Assembly (NCBI RefSeq): GCF_900155935.1
Contig: NZ_FTLW01000003.1
Coordinates: forward strand, 395,001-445,045
DNA: 50,045 nucleotides
From: Solilutibacter tolerans
GTDB taxonomy: Bacteria > Pseudomonadota > Gammaproteobacteria > Xanthomonadales > Xanthomonadaceae
Direction of reading: 5' to 3'
Numbering within the stretch: the stretch's first letter is position 1; each line of letters opens with the position of its first letter. A model generated the notes under the pieces. It made no database searches. It had not been told where the DNA came from and saw only the letters and a program-made list of their open reading frames with translations. Of this stretch, positions 1 through 8,619 are shown piece by piece. The position numbers and the translations under genes are program-made.

Positions 1-953
1 TGCGCATGGTGAATTCAGGCACAGAGGCCACGCTCTCCGCCATTCGCCTGGCGCGCGGTGCAACCGGCCGCATGCGCATGGTGAAGTTCGAAGGCGGTTA
101 CCACGGCCACGGCGACAGCTTTCTGGTGAAAGCCGGCAGCGGCGCACTCACATTCGGTGTGCCGACATCGCCAGGTGTGCCGAAAGCATTGGCCGACCTC
201 ACCCTCACCCTGCCCTATAACGATTTCCAGGCCGCGACGGCTTTGTTCGACGAATGCGGCGACGATATTGCCTGCCTGATCATCGAGCCAGTGGTGGGGA
301 ACGCTAACTGCCTGCCGCCGCGCGAAGGCTTTTTGCAGCACCTGCGCGATCTATGCACACAGCACGGCGCGCTGCTGATCTTCGACGAAGTGATGACCGG
401 CTTCCGCGTGGCACTCGGTGGCGCGCAGGCACGCTATGGCGTCACACCCGACCTCAGCACCTTCGGCAAAGTCATCGGCGGCGGCATGCCGGTCGGCGCT
501 TATGGTGGGCGCCGCGAATTGATGGAACAGATCTCTCCCGCTGGTCCGATCTATCAAGCCGGCACGCTCAGCGGCAATCCGGTGGCGATGGCGGCAGGTT
601 TGGCGATGCTGGATTTGATCCAGGCCCCGGGTTTCTACGAAGGCTTGGATGCGAAATCCAACACGCTGTGCGATGGGCTGGAGGCGGCCGCAAAAGACGC
701 GGGTGTACCTTTCAGCACGCAGCGCGTGGGCGGCATGTTTGGCTTATTCTTCAGCGCGGAAAAAGTGGATACCTATGCGGGCGCACTCGCTTGCGACACT
801 GCGGCGTTCAATCGCTTCTTCCATGAGATGCTGGATCGCGGCGTGTTTCTGGCACCGTCTGCATTCGAGGCGGGCTTCGTCTCCAGCGCGCATGATGATG
901 CAGTCATCGCGAACACCATCGAAGCGGCGCGCGCAGCGTTTCACGCGCTGTAA
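1..953 (+). CDS. hemL: Glutamate-1-semialdehyde 2,1-aminomutase, 5'-truncated
   Basis: This PLP enzyme converts glutamate-1-semialdehyde to 5-aminolevulinate, the last step of the C5 route to tetrapyrroles, in the cytosol. The visible part opens in frame with the family motif VNSGTEAT. It contains the aspartate stretch [11 protein letters not shown] and the PLP-lysine segment [12 protein letters not shown], whose Lys codon is at 468-470. Only about 316 residues are present against a usual length of about 430, because the N-terminus lies before the window; the ATG at position 6 is internal, not a start. The stop is followed 26 bases later by the ion-channel gene on the same strand, so read-through transcription is likely. 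The family assignment is firm. Confidence 0.96.
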   Translation, partial: RMVNSGTEATLSAIRLARGATGRMRMVKFEGGYHGHGDSFLVKAGSGALTFGVPTSPGVPKALADLTLTLPYNDFQAATALFDECGDDIACLIIEPVVGNANCLPPREGFLQHLRDLCTQHGALLIFDEVMTGFRVALGGAQARYGVTPDLSTFGKVIGGGMPVGAYGGRRELMEQISPAGPIYQAGTLSGNPVAMAAGLAMLDLIQAPGFYEGLDAKSNTLCDGLEAAAKDAGVPFSTQRVGGMFGLFFSAEKVDTYAGALACDTAAFNRFFHEMLDRGVFLAPSAFEAGFVSSAHDDAVIANTIEAARAAFHAL

Positions 954-979
954 TCGACCGGCACGGCATCGTTCAAGCA

Positions 980-1888
980 ATGGATCCTTCGCAAGACTCC
1001 CCGCAGCCACAGGGCGAGCACAGCTCGCGCAGCCTGTTCGAGCGCCAGCATCGCCCGGCGGCTGAAACCGGGCTGCGTAATCGCCTGTTCCATATCATCT
1101 TCGACCACGAAGGGCGGCTGGAACGCGATTTCGACATCGCGTTGATCATCGCGATCCTGGCAAGTGTGTTGGTGGTGATGCTGGACAGCGTGCCGTCGAT
1201 CAAGGCGCGCTGGCACGACGCACTGTATGCGGCCGAGTGGTTTTTCACTCTGCTTTTCACTGCTGAATACTTGTTGCGCCTATGGGTAGTGCGGCGCCCG
1301 GTGCGTTACGCGACCAGCTTCTTTGGCGTGATCGATTTACTGGCGATCCTGCCTACGTTCTTGTCGCTGCTGTTCCCGGGCAGCACGTCGTTGACGGTGG
1401 TGCGCATCCTGCGTCTGCTGCGCATCTTCCGGATCCTGAAGCTGGTGGAGTATTCCAGCGAAGCGGGTGTGCTGGTGCAGTCACTGGTTCGCAGTCGGCG
1501 CAAGATCGCGGTGTTCATCGCGACCTTGCTCACGATCACCGTGATCTTCGGTGCGCTGATGCACGTGATCGAAGGACCGGAACAAGGCTTCACCAGCATC
1601 CCGACCGGCATGTATTGGGCGGTGGTGACGATGGCGACCGTGGGCTTTGGTGATATCGCGCCTGGCACGCCGTTGGGCAGGCTGGTGACTTCGGTGCTGA
1701 TCCTGATTGGTTACAGCATCATCGCGGTGCCGACCGGCATCTATACGGCGGAGCTTGCCCGCACCATGCGCGAGCGCAGCCGCATGACCGTGCGTTGCAC
1801 CGAATGCGGCCTGCCAGATCACGAGACCGACGCTTGGTATTGCCGCAAATGCGGCCGCTGCTTGCCGGACCGTGGCGAGGAAGATTGA
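980..1888 (+). CDS. Voltage-gated potassium channel with C-terminal zinc ribbon
   Basis: Inner-membrane six-helix cation channel. S1-S3 lie at about residues 52-135. The S4 sensor (RILRLLRIFRILK) carries a basic residue every third position. S5 is followed by a pore loop with the selectivity filter TVGFGD at 220-225, which predicts K+ selectivity, and then S6. The cytoplasmic tail after about residue 270 holds two CxxC pairs (CTECG and CRKCGRC), a zinc-ribbon fold that could bind metal or aid tetramer assembly. The chosen ATG has no clear Shine-Dalgarno sequence, but it sits 26 bases after hemL and suits the length. The gene ends 7 bases before the convergent argD. The channel class is sure; gating and physiological role are not visible. 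Confidence 0.9.
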   Translation: MDPSQDSPQPQGEHSSRSLFERQHRPAAETGLRNRLFHIIFDHEGRLERDFDIALIIAILASVLVVMLDSVPSIKARWHDALYAAEWFFTLLFTAEYLLRLWVVRRPVRYATSFFGVIDLLAILPTFLSLLFPGSTSLTVVRILRLLRIFRILKLVEYSSEAGVLVQSLVRSRRKIAVFIATLLTITVIFGALMHVIEGPEQGFTSIPTGMYWAVVTMATVGFGDIAPGTPLGRLVTSVLILIGYSIIAVPTGIYTAELARTMRERSRMTVRCTECGLPDHETDAWYCRKCGRCLPDRGEED

Positions 1889-1895
1889 TCGGGCA

Positions 1896-3125
1896 TTATC
1901 GGACGATATCGCCCAGTGCCAATCGCAGGCGCGTGAGCCCTTCGGCCACGTCTTCATCGGTGATGTTGAGCGCCGGCACGAAACGCAGCACGTCAGGGCC
2001 AGCTTGCAGCAATAGCAAGCCACGCGCTGCTGCTGCATCGAGGATTTCACCTGCGCGTCCTGCATAAGCGGGCTTCAATACCGCGCCCAGCATCAAGCCG
2101 CGCCCACGCACTTCATCGAACACGTCGATTTCAGCGTTGATCGCACTGAGGCCGTCGCGGATGGCGTTCGCCTGTCGCGCCACGTTGTCGGCGATGTGCG
2201 GTGATGCGATGCGCTTGAGCGCCACACGTGCAACGGCTGCCGCCAGCGGGTTGCCGCCGAAGGTGGTGCCGTGCGCGCCGAATTGCAGAGTTTGCGCAGC
2301 CTTGTCACCGACCAGCATCGCGCCGATCGGGATACCACCACCGAGTGCTTTGGCCAACGTCACCACATCGGGCACCACACCATCAGCCCAGTGCGCGAAC
2401 AGGGGGCCGGTACGACCCATGCCGCACTGGATTTCGTCGAGCACTAAGAGCGCATCGTGCTGGTTGCATAGCGTGCGTGCGCCCTGCAGGTAGCCCTGTG
2501 CCGCCGGCATCACGCCACCCTCGCCTTGCACGGGCTCCAGCATGACCGCGCAGACATCGCCGCCGGCCATCGCCACTTCGAGTTGGGAGAGGTCGTTGAA
2601 ATCAACGTAGCGGAAGCCAGCGGGCAAGGGCTCGTAGCCTTCCTGATATTTCGGCTGCGCGGTCGCGGTGACGGTGGCCAGCGTGCGGCCATGGAAGCTG
2701 CCGCGGGCGGTCACGATCACGCGCTTGTCGGGCGTGCGGCCTTGGGCGGCGGCGTGCTTGCGCACCAGTTTGATGGCCGCCTCGTTAGCCTCGGCACCGG
2801 AGTTGCACAGGAACACGCGCTCGGCGAACTTCGATGCGACGACCAACTCTTCGGCCAGGCGCAGCGGCGGCTCGCTGTTGAAGACATTGCTGGTGTGCCA
2901 AAGCTTGCCGGCCTGCGTGGTCAACGCATCGATCAGTTCGGGATCGGCATGGCCTAGCGCGCAGACGGCGATGCCGCCGGCGAGATCCACATATTCCTTG
3001 CCGGCCTTGTCCCACAGACGCGAACCGCGGCCATGGTCGAGCACCATCGGGCGCGGCTTGTACACCGGCACATAGCGCTCACGACCGATCTCAAGCAATG
3101 AAGCGGTGTCGTTGTGGGTCGTCAT
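1896..3125 (-). CDS. argD: Acetylornithine / succinyldiaminopimelate aminotransferase family
   Basis: Class-III PLP aminotransferase of 409 residues, the normal length. It shows NSGAEANEAAIK, LDEIQCGMGRTG and the PLP-lysine motif TLAKALGGG with K259. Members transfer the amino group between N-acetylornithine (arginine synthesis) or succinyl-diaminopimelate (lysine synthesis) and 2-oxoglutarate. The sequence alone cannot exclude the catabolic AstC role or another omega-aminotransferase, and no arginine genes adjoin it. It is the last gene of an apparent operon SDR-gloA-argD on the minus strand, separated from gloA by one base, so translational coupling is likely. Confidence 0.85.
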   Translation of the reverse strand: MTTHNDTASLLEIGRERYVPVYKPRPMVLDHGRGSRLWDKAGKEYVDLAGGIAVCALGHADPELIDALTTQAGKLWHTSNVFNSEPPLRLAEELVVASKFAERVFLCNSGAEANEAAIKLVRKHAAAQGRTPDKRVIVTARGSFHGRTLATVTATAQPKYQEGYEPLPAGFRYVDFNDLSQLEVAMAGGDVCAVMLEPVQGEGGVMPAAQGYLQGARTLCNQHDALLVLDEIQCGMGRTGPLFAHWADGVVPDVVTLAKALGGGIPIGAMLVGDKAAQTLQFGAHGTTFGGNPLAAAVARVALKRIASPHIADNVARQANAIRDGLSAINAEIDVFDEVRGRGLMLGAVLKPAYAGRAGEILDAAAARGLLLLQAGPDVLRFVPALNITDEDVAEGLTRLRLALGDIVR

Positions 3126-3126
3126 C

Positions 3127-3558
3127 TCACCAGGTTCCGGTATTCGACATCGATGCCCACGGTTCGGCCGGTGCCAAATGGCCGTCCTGCAAGAGCTCGA
3201 CAGAAATCTGATCCGGCGATTTCACAAAGGCCATGTGGCCGTCGCGGGGCGGGCGGTGGATGGTGTAACCCATCGATTGCAGGTGCGCGCACGTGGCGTA
3301 GATATCGTCCACCCGAAAAGCCAGATGTCCGAAGTTGCGCGCGTTGCCGTAATCCTCGGTGCTGCCGTCCTCCGCGGGCCAGTTGTAGGTCAGCTCCATC
3401 TGGGCGTCGGGTGTTTCATCAGCGGCGAGAAAAACCAAGGTGTAGCGCCCGGCTTCATTGTCCATCCGGCGTAGCTCACGCAGGCCCAGGCCTTCGCAGA
3501 AAAAGCGCAGATTCGCGTCCAGGTCACGGACGCGAATCATGGTGTGCAAGTACTTCAT
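3127..3558 (-). CDS. gloA: Lactoylglutathione lyase (glyoxalase I)
   Basis: A 143-residue VOC-fold metalloenzyme that isomerises the hemithioacetal of methylglyoxal and glutathione to S-lactoylglutathione, for detoxification in the cytosol. All four expected metal ligands are at positions matching the E. coli enzyme: H5, E55, H78 and E121. The length is typical of the short Ni2+-dependent class, so that metal is an inference. The start overlaps the stop of the upstream SDR gene by four bases (ATGA), and argD follows one base after its own stop. The tight packing marks one transcript. Confidence 0.9.
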   Translation of the reverse strand: MKYLHTMIRVRDLDANLRFFCEGLGLRELRRMDNEAGRYTLVFLAADETPDAQMELTYNWPAEDGSTEDYGNARNFGHLAFRVDDIYATCAHLQSMGYTIHRPPRDGHMAFVKSPDQISVELLQDGHLAPAEPWASMSNTGTW

Positions 3559-4382
3559 GGGGTCGGGTCGAGGAAGAGGTCCGGCAGCAGCGGCTTGGAC
3601 GGATCGACTGCATAGCCTGAGAAATCGGTGATGCCCGCTTCGCGCAAGACTTCTTCATCGATAAAGAAACGGCCGTTGTTGGCCTTGGCAGCGCGGATCA
3701 GCACCTCGCGCACGGCGTCAGCGACGATCTCCGGCTTGCGGCATCGATCAATCTCGACGCCCGGAATCATGTTGAGTGCATCGGTGGCGATGATGGTCTT
3801 GGGCCAGAGCGCGTTGACGGCGACGCCCTTGCGGCCGAATTCGCCGGCCAGGCCCAAGGTGACGAAGCTCATGCCCATCTTGGCCAAGGTGTAGGCGGTG
3901 TGCGGGGCCCACCATTTCGGATCCAGCGACGGCGGCGGCGCCAAGGTGAGGATGTGCGGGTTGGCCGACTTCATCAGCTCAGGTAATGCCGCCTGCGCGC
4001 ACAAAAAGCTGCCGCGCGAGTTGACCTGCGTCATCAGGTCATAGCGCTTCATCGGCGTATCGAGGGCGCCGGCCAGCCAAATCGCGCTGGCGTTGTTGAC
4101 GAGGATGTCCAGGCCGCCGAACTGCTCAACCGTCGCGGCGACGGCCGCACGTACTTCTTCTTCATCACGGATGTCGCATTGGATAGCCAGCGCCTGGCCA
4201 CCGGCGGCGCGCACTTCTTCGGCCACGCTGTGGATGGTGCCGGGCAGCTTGGGGTTGGCAACGCTGGATTTCGCGACGATGGCGATGTTGGCGCCATCCT
4301 GCGCCGCGCGCAGGGCGATGGCGCGACCGATGCCGCGCGATGCGCCGGTAATGAAAAGCGTCTTGCCGGAAAGTGTGCTCAC
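3555..4382 (-). CDS. SDR-family oxidoreductase, HSDL2-like
   Basis: NAD(P)-binding Rossmann protein with the cofactor motif TGASRGIG at 12-19, NNAS at 96-99 and the catalytic YxxxK at Y164/K168. The C-terminal segment FSGYAVDP resembles the hydroxysteroid-dehydrogenase-like-2 branch of bacterial SDRs; the substrate is unknown. A GTG start at 4382 is preferred because it places the Rossmann strand at the N-terminus. An ATG at 4439 would add 19 residues and run into the dedA promoter region. The usual catalytic Ser in the strand before YxxxK appears to be Ala (A148 in LTLAPPP). First gene of the SDR-gloA-argD operon. Confidence 0.8.
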   Translation of the reverse strand: MSTLSGKTLFITGASRGIGRAIALRAAQDGANIAIVAKSSVANPKLPGTIHSVAEEVRAAGGQALAIQCDIRDEEEVRAAVAATVEQFGGLDILVNNASAIWLAGALDTPMKRYDLMTQVNSRGSFLCAQAALPELMKSANPHILTLAPPPSLDPKWWAPHTAYTLAKMGMSFVTLGLAGEFGRKGVAVNALWPKTIIATDALNMIPGVEIDRCRKPEIVADAVREVLIRAAKANNGRFFIDEEVLREAGITDFSGYAVDPSKPLLPDLFLDPTP

Positions 4383-4428
4383 GATTCGTATCCGAATGGT
4401 TTGGTCGAAGTATAGGCCGCACGTGCGG

Positions 4429-4455
4429 TTGGGCGTCATCGCGCACTCCTATAAT
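4429..4455 (+). promoter_or_regulatory. Predicted promoter, leaderless start of dedA-PAP2 gene
   Basis: A perfect -10 box TATAAT lies at 4450-4455, with TTGGGC at 4429-4434 as a weak -35 at 15-base spacing. The ATG of the DedA-PAP2 gene begins at 4462, six bases after the -10, where transcription would be expected to start. There is no Shine-Dalgarno sequence. The mRNA is therefore predicted to be leaderless. Confidence 0.55.
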
Positions 4456-4461
4456 CTTGGA

Positions 4462-6453
4462 ATGTCTTCGGAATGGTTTGACCAGCTCGTCGCTTGGATC
4501 GGCGAGAACCCAATGGCGGCTGGCGGCCTGGCCTTCCTTATTGCGTTTTGCGACGCACTGGCGGTGGTCGGCATCGTCGTGCCCGCCCTACCGCTGTTGT
4601 TTGCGGTCGGCGCGCTGATCGGCCTTGGCTACATCAATGGCCCGTATGTAGCGGTCGCGGCGGCGACAGGTGCCTTCGCCGGTGATGCGCTGAGTTACTG
4701 GATCGGCCACCGTTGGGGGCCTGCGATGCGGGACCTGTGGCTGTTTCGCCGCTACCCCCAACTGCTTGATCGCGGCGAGCGTTTGTTCCTGCGCAACGGG
4801 GTCAAGAGCATCTTCATCGCCCGTTTTGTTGGTGCGGTGCGCCCCTTCGTCCCGGCGATCGCCGGCATGCTGCGAATGCCCTTCCGGCGTTATGCACCGG
4901 CCAGTGCGGTGGCCTGCGCGCTGTGGGCGGTCTCGTTCCTGGCACCGGGCTGGATCTTCGGCAAATCCTACGACGCAGTGGCTGCCGTCGCCGATAAGTT
5001 GGCCTTGGTGCTGGCGGCCCTGGCCGCAGCCGTGGCCTTGGTCTGGGCGTTGGTGGTGTACGGTTCACGCTGGTTTGCGCTGCACACCGACAGTCTGATG
5101 GCGCGGGTGCTGCGCTGGTCGCGTGCGCATCCGTTGCTGGGACGCGCAGCCGGGTACGTGGTGGACCCGAATCGCCCGGAATCTCCGTCGCTGTTACTGC
5201 TGCTGGCTGCGCTATTGGCGATGTCGTGGACGGCGCTGATGTGGCTGACCGCCCTGGCGGTGCGCGGCGGCCCCTTGGCGATGGATCACCACGTTTATGA
5301 CGTGATGTTCAGCCTGCGCAATCCACTGGCCGACCATTTGATGGCCGCACTCTCGCGCCTGGGCGACGTGCAGGTGTTGGCACCGGCGGTGATCGCCGGG
5401 CTGATATGGCTGGCGTGGCGTCGCCGCTGGTTGGCTGCCGCACATTGGATGGCCGCGCTGACTTGTGGCTGGCTGGCCACCGTGCTGGTCAAACAACTGG
5501 TGACGATGCCCAGGCCGCCTACCGCACCAGATGGCTTCGGCTTTCCCTCGGTGACAGTGACCATGGCGACGATCACTTTCGGCTTCTTTGCCGTGTTGAT
5601 CGCACGCGAATGGCCGGGGCGTCGCCGGGTCTGGCCATACATGAGCGCCGCGGTCATCGTCACCCTGATCGCGTTTGCCCGGCTGTACCTGGGCGCGCAT
5701 TGGCTGAGCGATGTCGTCAGCGGGGTGATCTTCGGCATGCTGTGGGTGTTGGTGCTGGGCATCGCCTACCGCCGCCATGTCGCGCGCTCGTTCTGGATGC
5801 GCCCGCTGGTCGCCGTGTTCTATGGCGTGTTTGCACTGGCCGGGCTATGGCATGCGCCGCGCGGCACCGAGCAACTGCTGGCGCGCTTCTCGCCGCCCCC
5901 GCCTGCCGAGACCATGACAATCGAGGCGTGGTGGAGCGAGGGTTGGCAGCGTCTGCCTGGAACGCGCAATGCACGCGGTGATCGCATCCGCTGGCCGCTG
6001 GGCCTGCAGGTCGCGGGCCCCTTGGTGCCCTTGCAGACCGCGCTCGAGGTGCGCGGTTGGCGCGTGAAGCCGCAGGCCGGGTGGGTGGACACGCTGAGCG
6101 TGCTTGACGGCGACACCCGCGCCGACCAGCACCCGATCCTGCCCGCCGCGCTGGAAGGCCGCCCGGAGTCGCTACTGATGGTTCATGAGGGCGACCGGAT
6201 GGATGAGCGACGCGTGCTGCGCGTGTGGCCCGCACCGGCGCGACTGGCCGGCGATACGCCGCTTTGGGTGGGCACGGTGCAAACGATGCGACATCGCCAA
6301 GTGATGGATGTCGCCTGGCTGTGGTTGCCCGTGGACGATGCGGGCGCGGCCTATGCGCAGCTACAACAAGACCTGGAAGGTATCGAACGCCGTGAGGAAG
6401 GCGAGCGCAGTGACCACATCCGCGTGTTGCGGGTGATCACCGCCCGCGACTGA
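4462..6453 (+). CDS. DedA / PAP2-like / LssY-C fusion membrane protein
   Basis: A 663-residue inner-membrane protein. Residues 1-200 are a DedA/SNARE-associated module (PxLPLLFAVGALIG, then FIARFVGAVRPFVP), a family linked to polyprenyl-phosphate or phospholipid flipping. Residues 240-430 are a PAP2-type phosphatase bundle. Residues 460-663 are a soluble LssY-type C-terminal domain. PAP2 motif 1 is present (K344-x6-R351-P352) and motif 3 has R407, H413 and D417. Motif 2, normally PSGH, reads PSVT at 362-365, so its catalytic His is absent. The start is chosen at the ATG just after TATAAT; a longer in-frame reading upstream lies over the SDR gene. The phosphatase half may be inactive or altered. 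Confidence 0.85.
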   Translation: MSSEWFDQLVAWIGENPMAAGGLAFLIAFCDALAVVGIVVPALPLLFAVGALIGLGYINGPYVAVAAATGAFAGDALSYWIGHRWGPAMRDLWLFRRYPQLLDRGERLFLRNGVKSIFIARFVGAVRPFVPAIAGMLRMPFRRYAPASAVACALWAVSFLAPGWIFGKSYDAVAAVADKLALVLAALAAAVALVWALVVYGSRWFALHTDSLMARVLRWSRAHPLLGRAAGYVVDPNRPESPSLLLLLAALLAMSWTALMWLTALAVRGGPLAMDHHVYDVMFSLRNPLADHLMAALSRLGDVQVLAPAVIAGLIWLAWRRRWLAAAHWMAALTCGWLATVLVKQLVTMPRPPTAPDGFGFPSVTVTMATITFGFFAVLIAREWPGRRRVWPYMSAAVIVTLIAFARLYLGAHWLSDVVSGVIFGMLWVLVLGIAYRRHVARSFWMRPLVAVFYGVFALAGLWHAPRGTEQLLARFSPPPPAETMTIEAWWSEGWQRLPGTRNARGDRIRWPLGLQVAGPLVPLQTALEVRGWRVKPQAGWVDTLSVLDGDTRADQHPILPAALEGRPESLLMVHEGDRMDERRVLRVWPAPARLAGDTPLWVGTVQTMRHRQVMDVAWLWLPVDDAGAAYAQLQQDLEGIERREEGERSDHIRVLRVITARD

Positions 6454-6471
6454 TCCGTGGGCCGCGCGTGC

Positions 6472-7830
6472 TCAGCCGCGCAACCGCTCGACGAAGCGAC
6501 GCGGCGCGCCGTCGAAACCGCCATTCGACATGAACACCACATGGTCGCCGGCCTGCACACGCGCGGCCAAGGCAGCGAGCAACGTCTCGGCGTCGGGCAC
6601 GGCGATCGCTTCGCCGCGCACCTCCGCGATCACCTTGTCGGCATCCCAGGGCAATTCGGGGCGGGCGAGGAACACCACGACATCGGCCCCGGCCAGCGAA
6701 GGTGCCAGTGCCTCGGCATGCGCGCCCAGGCGCATCGAATTCGAACGCGGCTCCATCGCCACCACGATCCGCGCATCGCCCACCTTCGCACGCAAGCCAT
6801 CGAGCGTCGTGGCGATGGCGGTCGGGTGATGGGCGAAGTCGTCGTACACGGTGATGTCGCCCATCTCGCCCACCACTTCCATGCGGCGTTTCACGCTGCG
6901 GAAGTTCGCAAGCGCGGGGATGACCGAAGCGGCATCCACCCCTACTGCCTGACACGCGGCGAGCGCGGCGAGGCCATTCATGACGTTGTGGCGACCCAGC
7001 ATCGGCCATTCGACCGTGCCGATCTTGTTGCCCGCATGGATGACGTCGAAGATGCTGCCATCCGCGTTCACGAGATGGGCGGACCAGTCGAACCCGTCGC
7101 CAATGCCGAAGGTCTCGACGGGCGTCCAGCAACCCACCGCCAACACGCGCTTGAGGTTGTCGTCTTCGCCGTTGACGATCAAGCGGCCGCGATGCGGCAC
7201 GGTGCGAATGAGGTGGTGGAACTGGCGCTCGATGGCGGCCAGATCCGGGAAGATGTCGGCGTGGTCGTACTCAAGGTTGTTGAGGATGGCGACCGCCGGC
7301 CGGTAATGGACGAACTTGCTGCGCTTGTCGAAGAAGGCCGTGTCGTATTCGTCGGCCTCGACCACGAACTCGCGGCCAGAACCAATCCGCGCGGACACGC
7401 CGAAATCCTCGGCGACGCCACCAATGAGGAAGCCGGGCTCGCGGCCTGCGGACTGCAACAAGTACGTCGTGATGGTGGTCGTGGTGGTCTTGCCGTGGGT
7501 GCCGGCGACGGCGATCACCTCGCGGCCCGGCAGCACATGGTCGCGCAGCCATTCGGCGCCGCTGGTGTAGGCGCGACCTTCGTCCAGCACCGCTTCGACC
7601 GCGGGGTTGCCGCGCGAAAGGGCATTGCCGATGACGACTGACTCGACATCCGCGCTGATGTGCGCGGGGTCATAGCCTTGGCTCAACGCAATGCCGAGCT
7701 TTTCCAGCTGCGTGGACATCGGCGGGTAAACCGCTTGGTCACTGCCTTCGACCTCATGCCCGAGTTCGCGCGCGAGGGCAGCGACGCCGCCCATGAAAGT
7801 ACCGGCAATGCCGAGGATGTGGAGTTTCAT
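6472..7830 (-). CDS. mpl: UDP-N-acetylmuramate:L-Ala-D-Glu-meso-DAP ligase (peptide recycling)
   Basis: Mur-ligase family enzyme of 452 residues. It attaches the tripeptide L-Ala-gamma-D-Glu-meso-DAP, recovered from cell-wall turnover, to UDP-MurNAc. It shows the N-terminal Rossmann segment MKLHILGIAGTFMGG, the ATP P-loop GTHGKTTTTT, DEYDTAFFDKRSKF, and NNLEYDHADIF, all typical of Mpl rather than MurC. The ATG at 7830 is used; 38 in-frame codons upstream lie inside a palindromic repeat and are not coding. Transcribed in the same direction as adk, with the palindrome between them. The assignment is firm. Confidence 0.93.
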   Translation of the reverse strand: MKLHILGIAGTFMGGVAALARELGHEVEGSDQAVYPPMSTQLEKLGIALSQGYDPAHISADVESVVIGNALSRGNPAVEAVLDEGRAYTSGAEWLRDHVLPGREVIAVAGTHGKTTTTTITTYLLQSAGREPGFLIGGVAEDFGVSARIGSGREFVVEADEYDTAFFDKRSKFVHYRPAVAILNNLEYDHADIFPDLAAIERQFHHLIRTVPHRGRLIVNGEDDNLKRVLAVGCWTPVETFGIGDGFDWSAHLVNADGSIFDVIHAGNKIGTVEWPMLGRHNVMNGLAALAACQAVGVDAASVIPALANFRSVKRRMEVVGEMGDITVYDDFAHHPTAIATTLDGLRAKVGDARIVVAMEPRSNSMRLGAHAEALAPSLAGADVVVFLARPELPWDADKVIAEVRGEAIAVPDAETLLAALAARVQAGDHVVFMSNGGFDGAPRRFVERLRG

Positions 7831-7862
7831 CGTCGAAGGACGTCCGCGTGCCCAGGGTTGAT

Positions 7863-7918
7863 GGCCGGTGGCCTCGCAACCAAGCGAGTGCGGGGAGCGA
7901 CTTGCGAGGCCACCGGCC
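7863..7918. repeat. REP-like extragenic palindrome between adk and mpl
   Basis: Two perfect 17-base inverted arms, GGCCGGTGGCCTCGCAA at 7863-7879 and its complement at 7902-7918, flank a 22-base GC-rich centre. There is no T-tract on either side, so it is not a standard terminator. Its place in the only non-coding gap between two co-oriented genes, and its stable cruciform shape, resemble REP/BIME-type elements known from xanthomonads and pseudomonads. No second copy was noticed in this window. Confidence 0.65.
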
Positions 7919-7940
7919 CTCGACCCGCAAGTCAGCCCGA

Positions 7941-8519
7941 TCAACCGACCTCTTGGCCCGGCGTGATCGCCTCGATGATCCGCGCGAACACGTCGTCCAG
8001 CTCGCCGACGCCATTGACGACGGTCAGCTCGCCCTGCTGGCGGTAGTAATCGATGACCGGCGCAGTCTGATCGTTGTAGACCTGCAAACGCGTGCGCACC
8101 GATTCCGGGCTGTCATCGGCGCGGCCCTCGGCCTTGGCGCGGCCGGCGATGCGCTCGACCAGGAGCTCGGTCGGCACATCCAGCTGCACGGCGGCATCGA
8201 ACTTCTGCCCGATGCGGGCCAGCAGCTTGCCCAGCGCATCGGCCTGGGCCAGGTTGCGCGGGTAGCCATCCAGAATGAAGCCGTTGGCGGTATCGGCGCG
8301 GGAGAAGCGGTCTTCCAGCATCCCCAAGAGAATGGCGTCGCTGACCAGCTCGCCGCGGGCCATGACTTCCTTCGCCTCCAGGCCCAGCTTGCTGCCGGCT
8401 GCCACTTCCGCGCGCAGCAGGTCGCCAGTGGAAATATGCGGCACCTGCAGATGGTCCTTCAGGCGCGCAGCCTGCGTGCCTTTGCCAGAACCGGGGGGGC
8501 CGAGAAGAACCAGTCGCAT
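7941..8519 (-). CDS. adk: Adenylate kinase (short-LID form)
   Basis: Cytosolic enzyme for AMP + ATP = 2 ADP; 192 residues. It has the P-loop GPPGSGKGTQ at the N-terminus, the AMP-site motif DGYPRNLAQ, and a short LID (RIAGRAKAEGRADDS) instead of the zinc-type long LID; xanthomonad enzymes are similarly short. The start at 8519 is set by GGAG six bases upstream; an ATG four codons earlier overlaps that RBS. Divergent from pfp, with 100 bases between the starts. Together with the PPi genes it fits an adenylate/PPi recycling block. Confidence 0.95.
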   Translation of the reverse strand: MRLVLLGPPGSGKGTQAARLKDHLQVPHISTGDLLRAEVAAGSKLGLEAKEVMARGELVSDAILLGMLEDRFSRADTANGFILDGYPRNLAQADALGKLLARIGQKFDAAVQLDVPTELLVERIAGRAKAEGRADDSPESVRTRLQVYNDQTAPVIDYYRQQGELTVVNGVGELDDVFARIIEAITPGQEVG

Positions 8520-8619
8520 CGTGTGCTCCATGACGAAGGATGTCGTTGCCGGGCGCTACACTCGGTGCAGCGCAACATTGACCAGCTTAACGCATCCGGC
8601 CCCCTGATCCCTCCTACTT

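Noticed and set aside
7831..7944. N-terminal extension of mpl
   Set aside because: It would encode the palindromic repeat; the Rossmann motif starts directly at the ATG at 7830.
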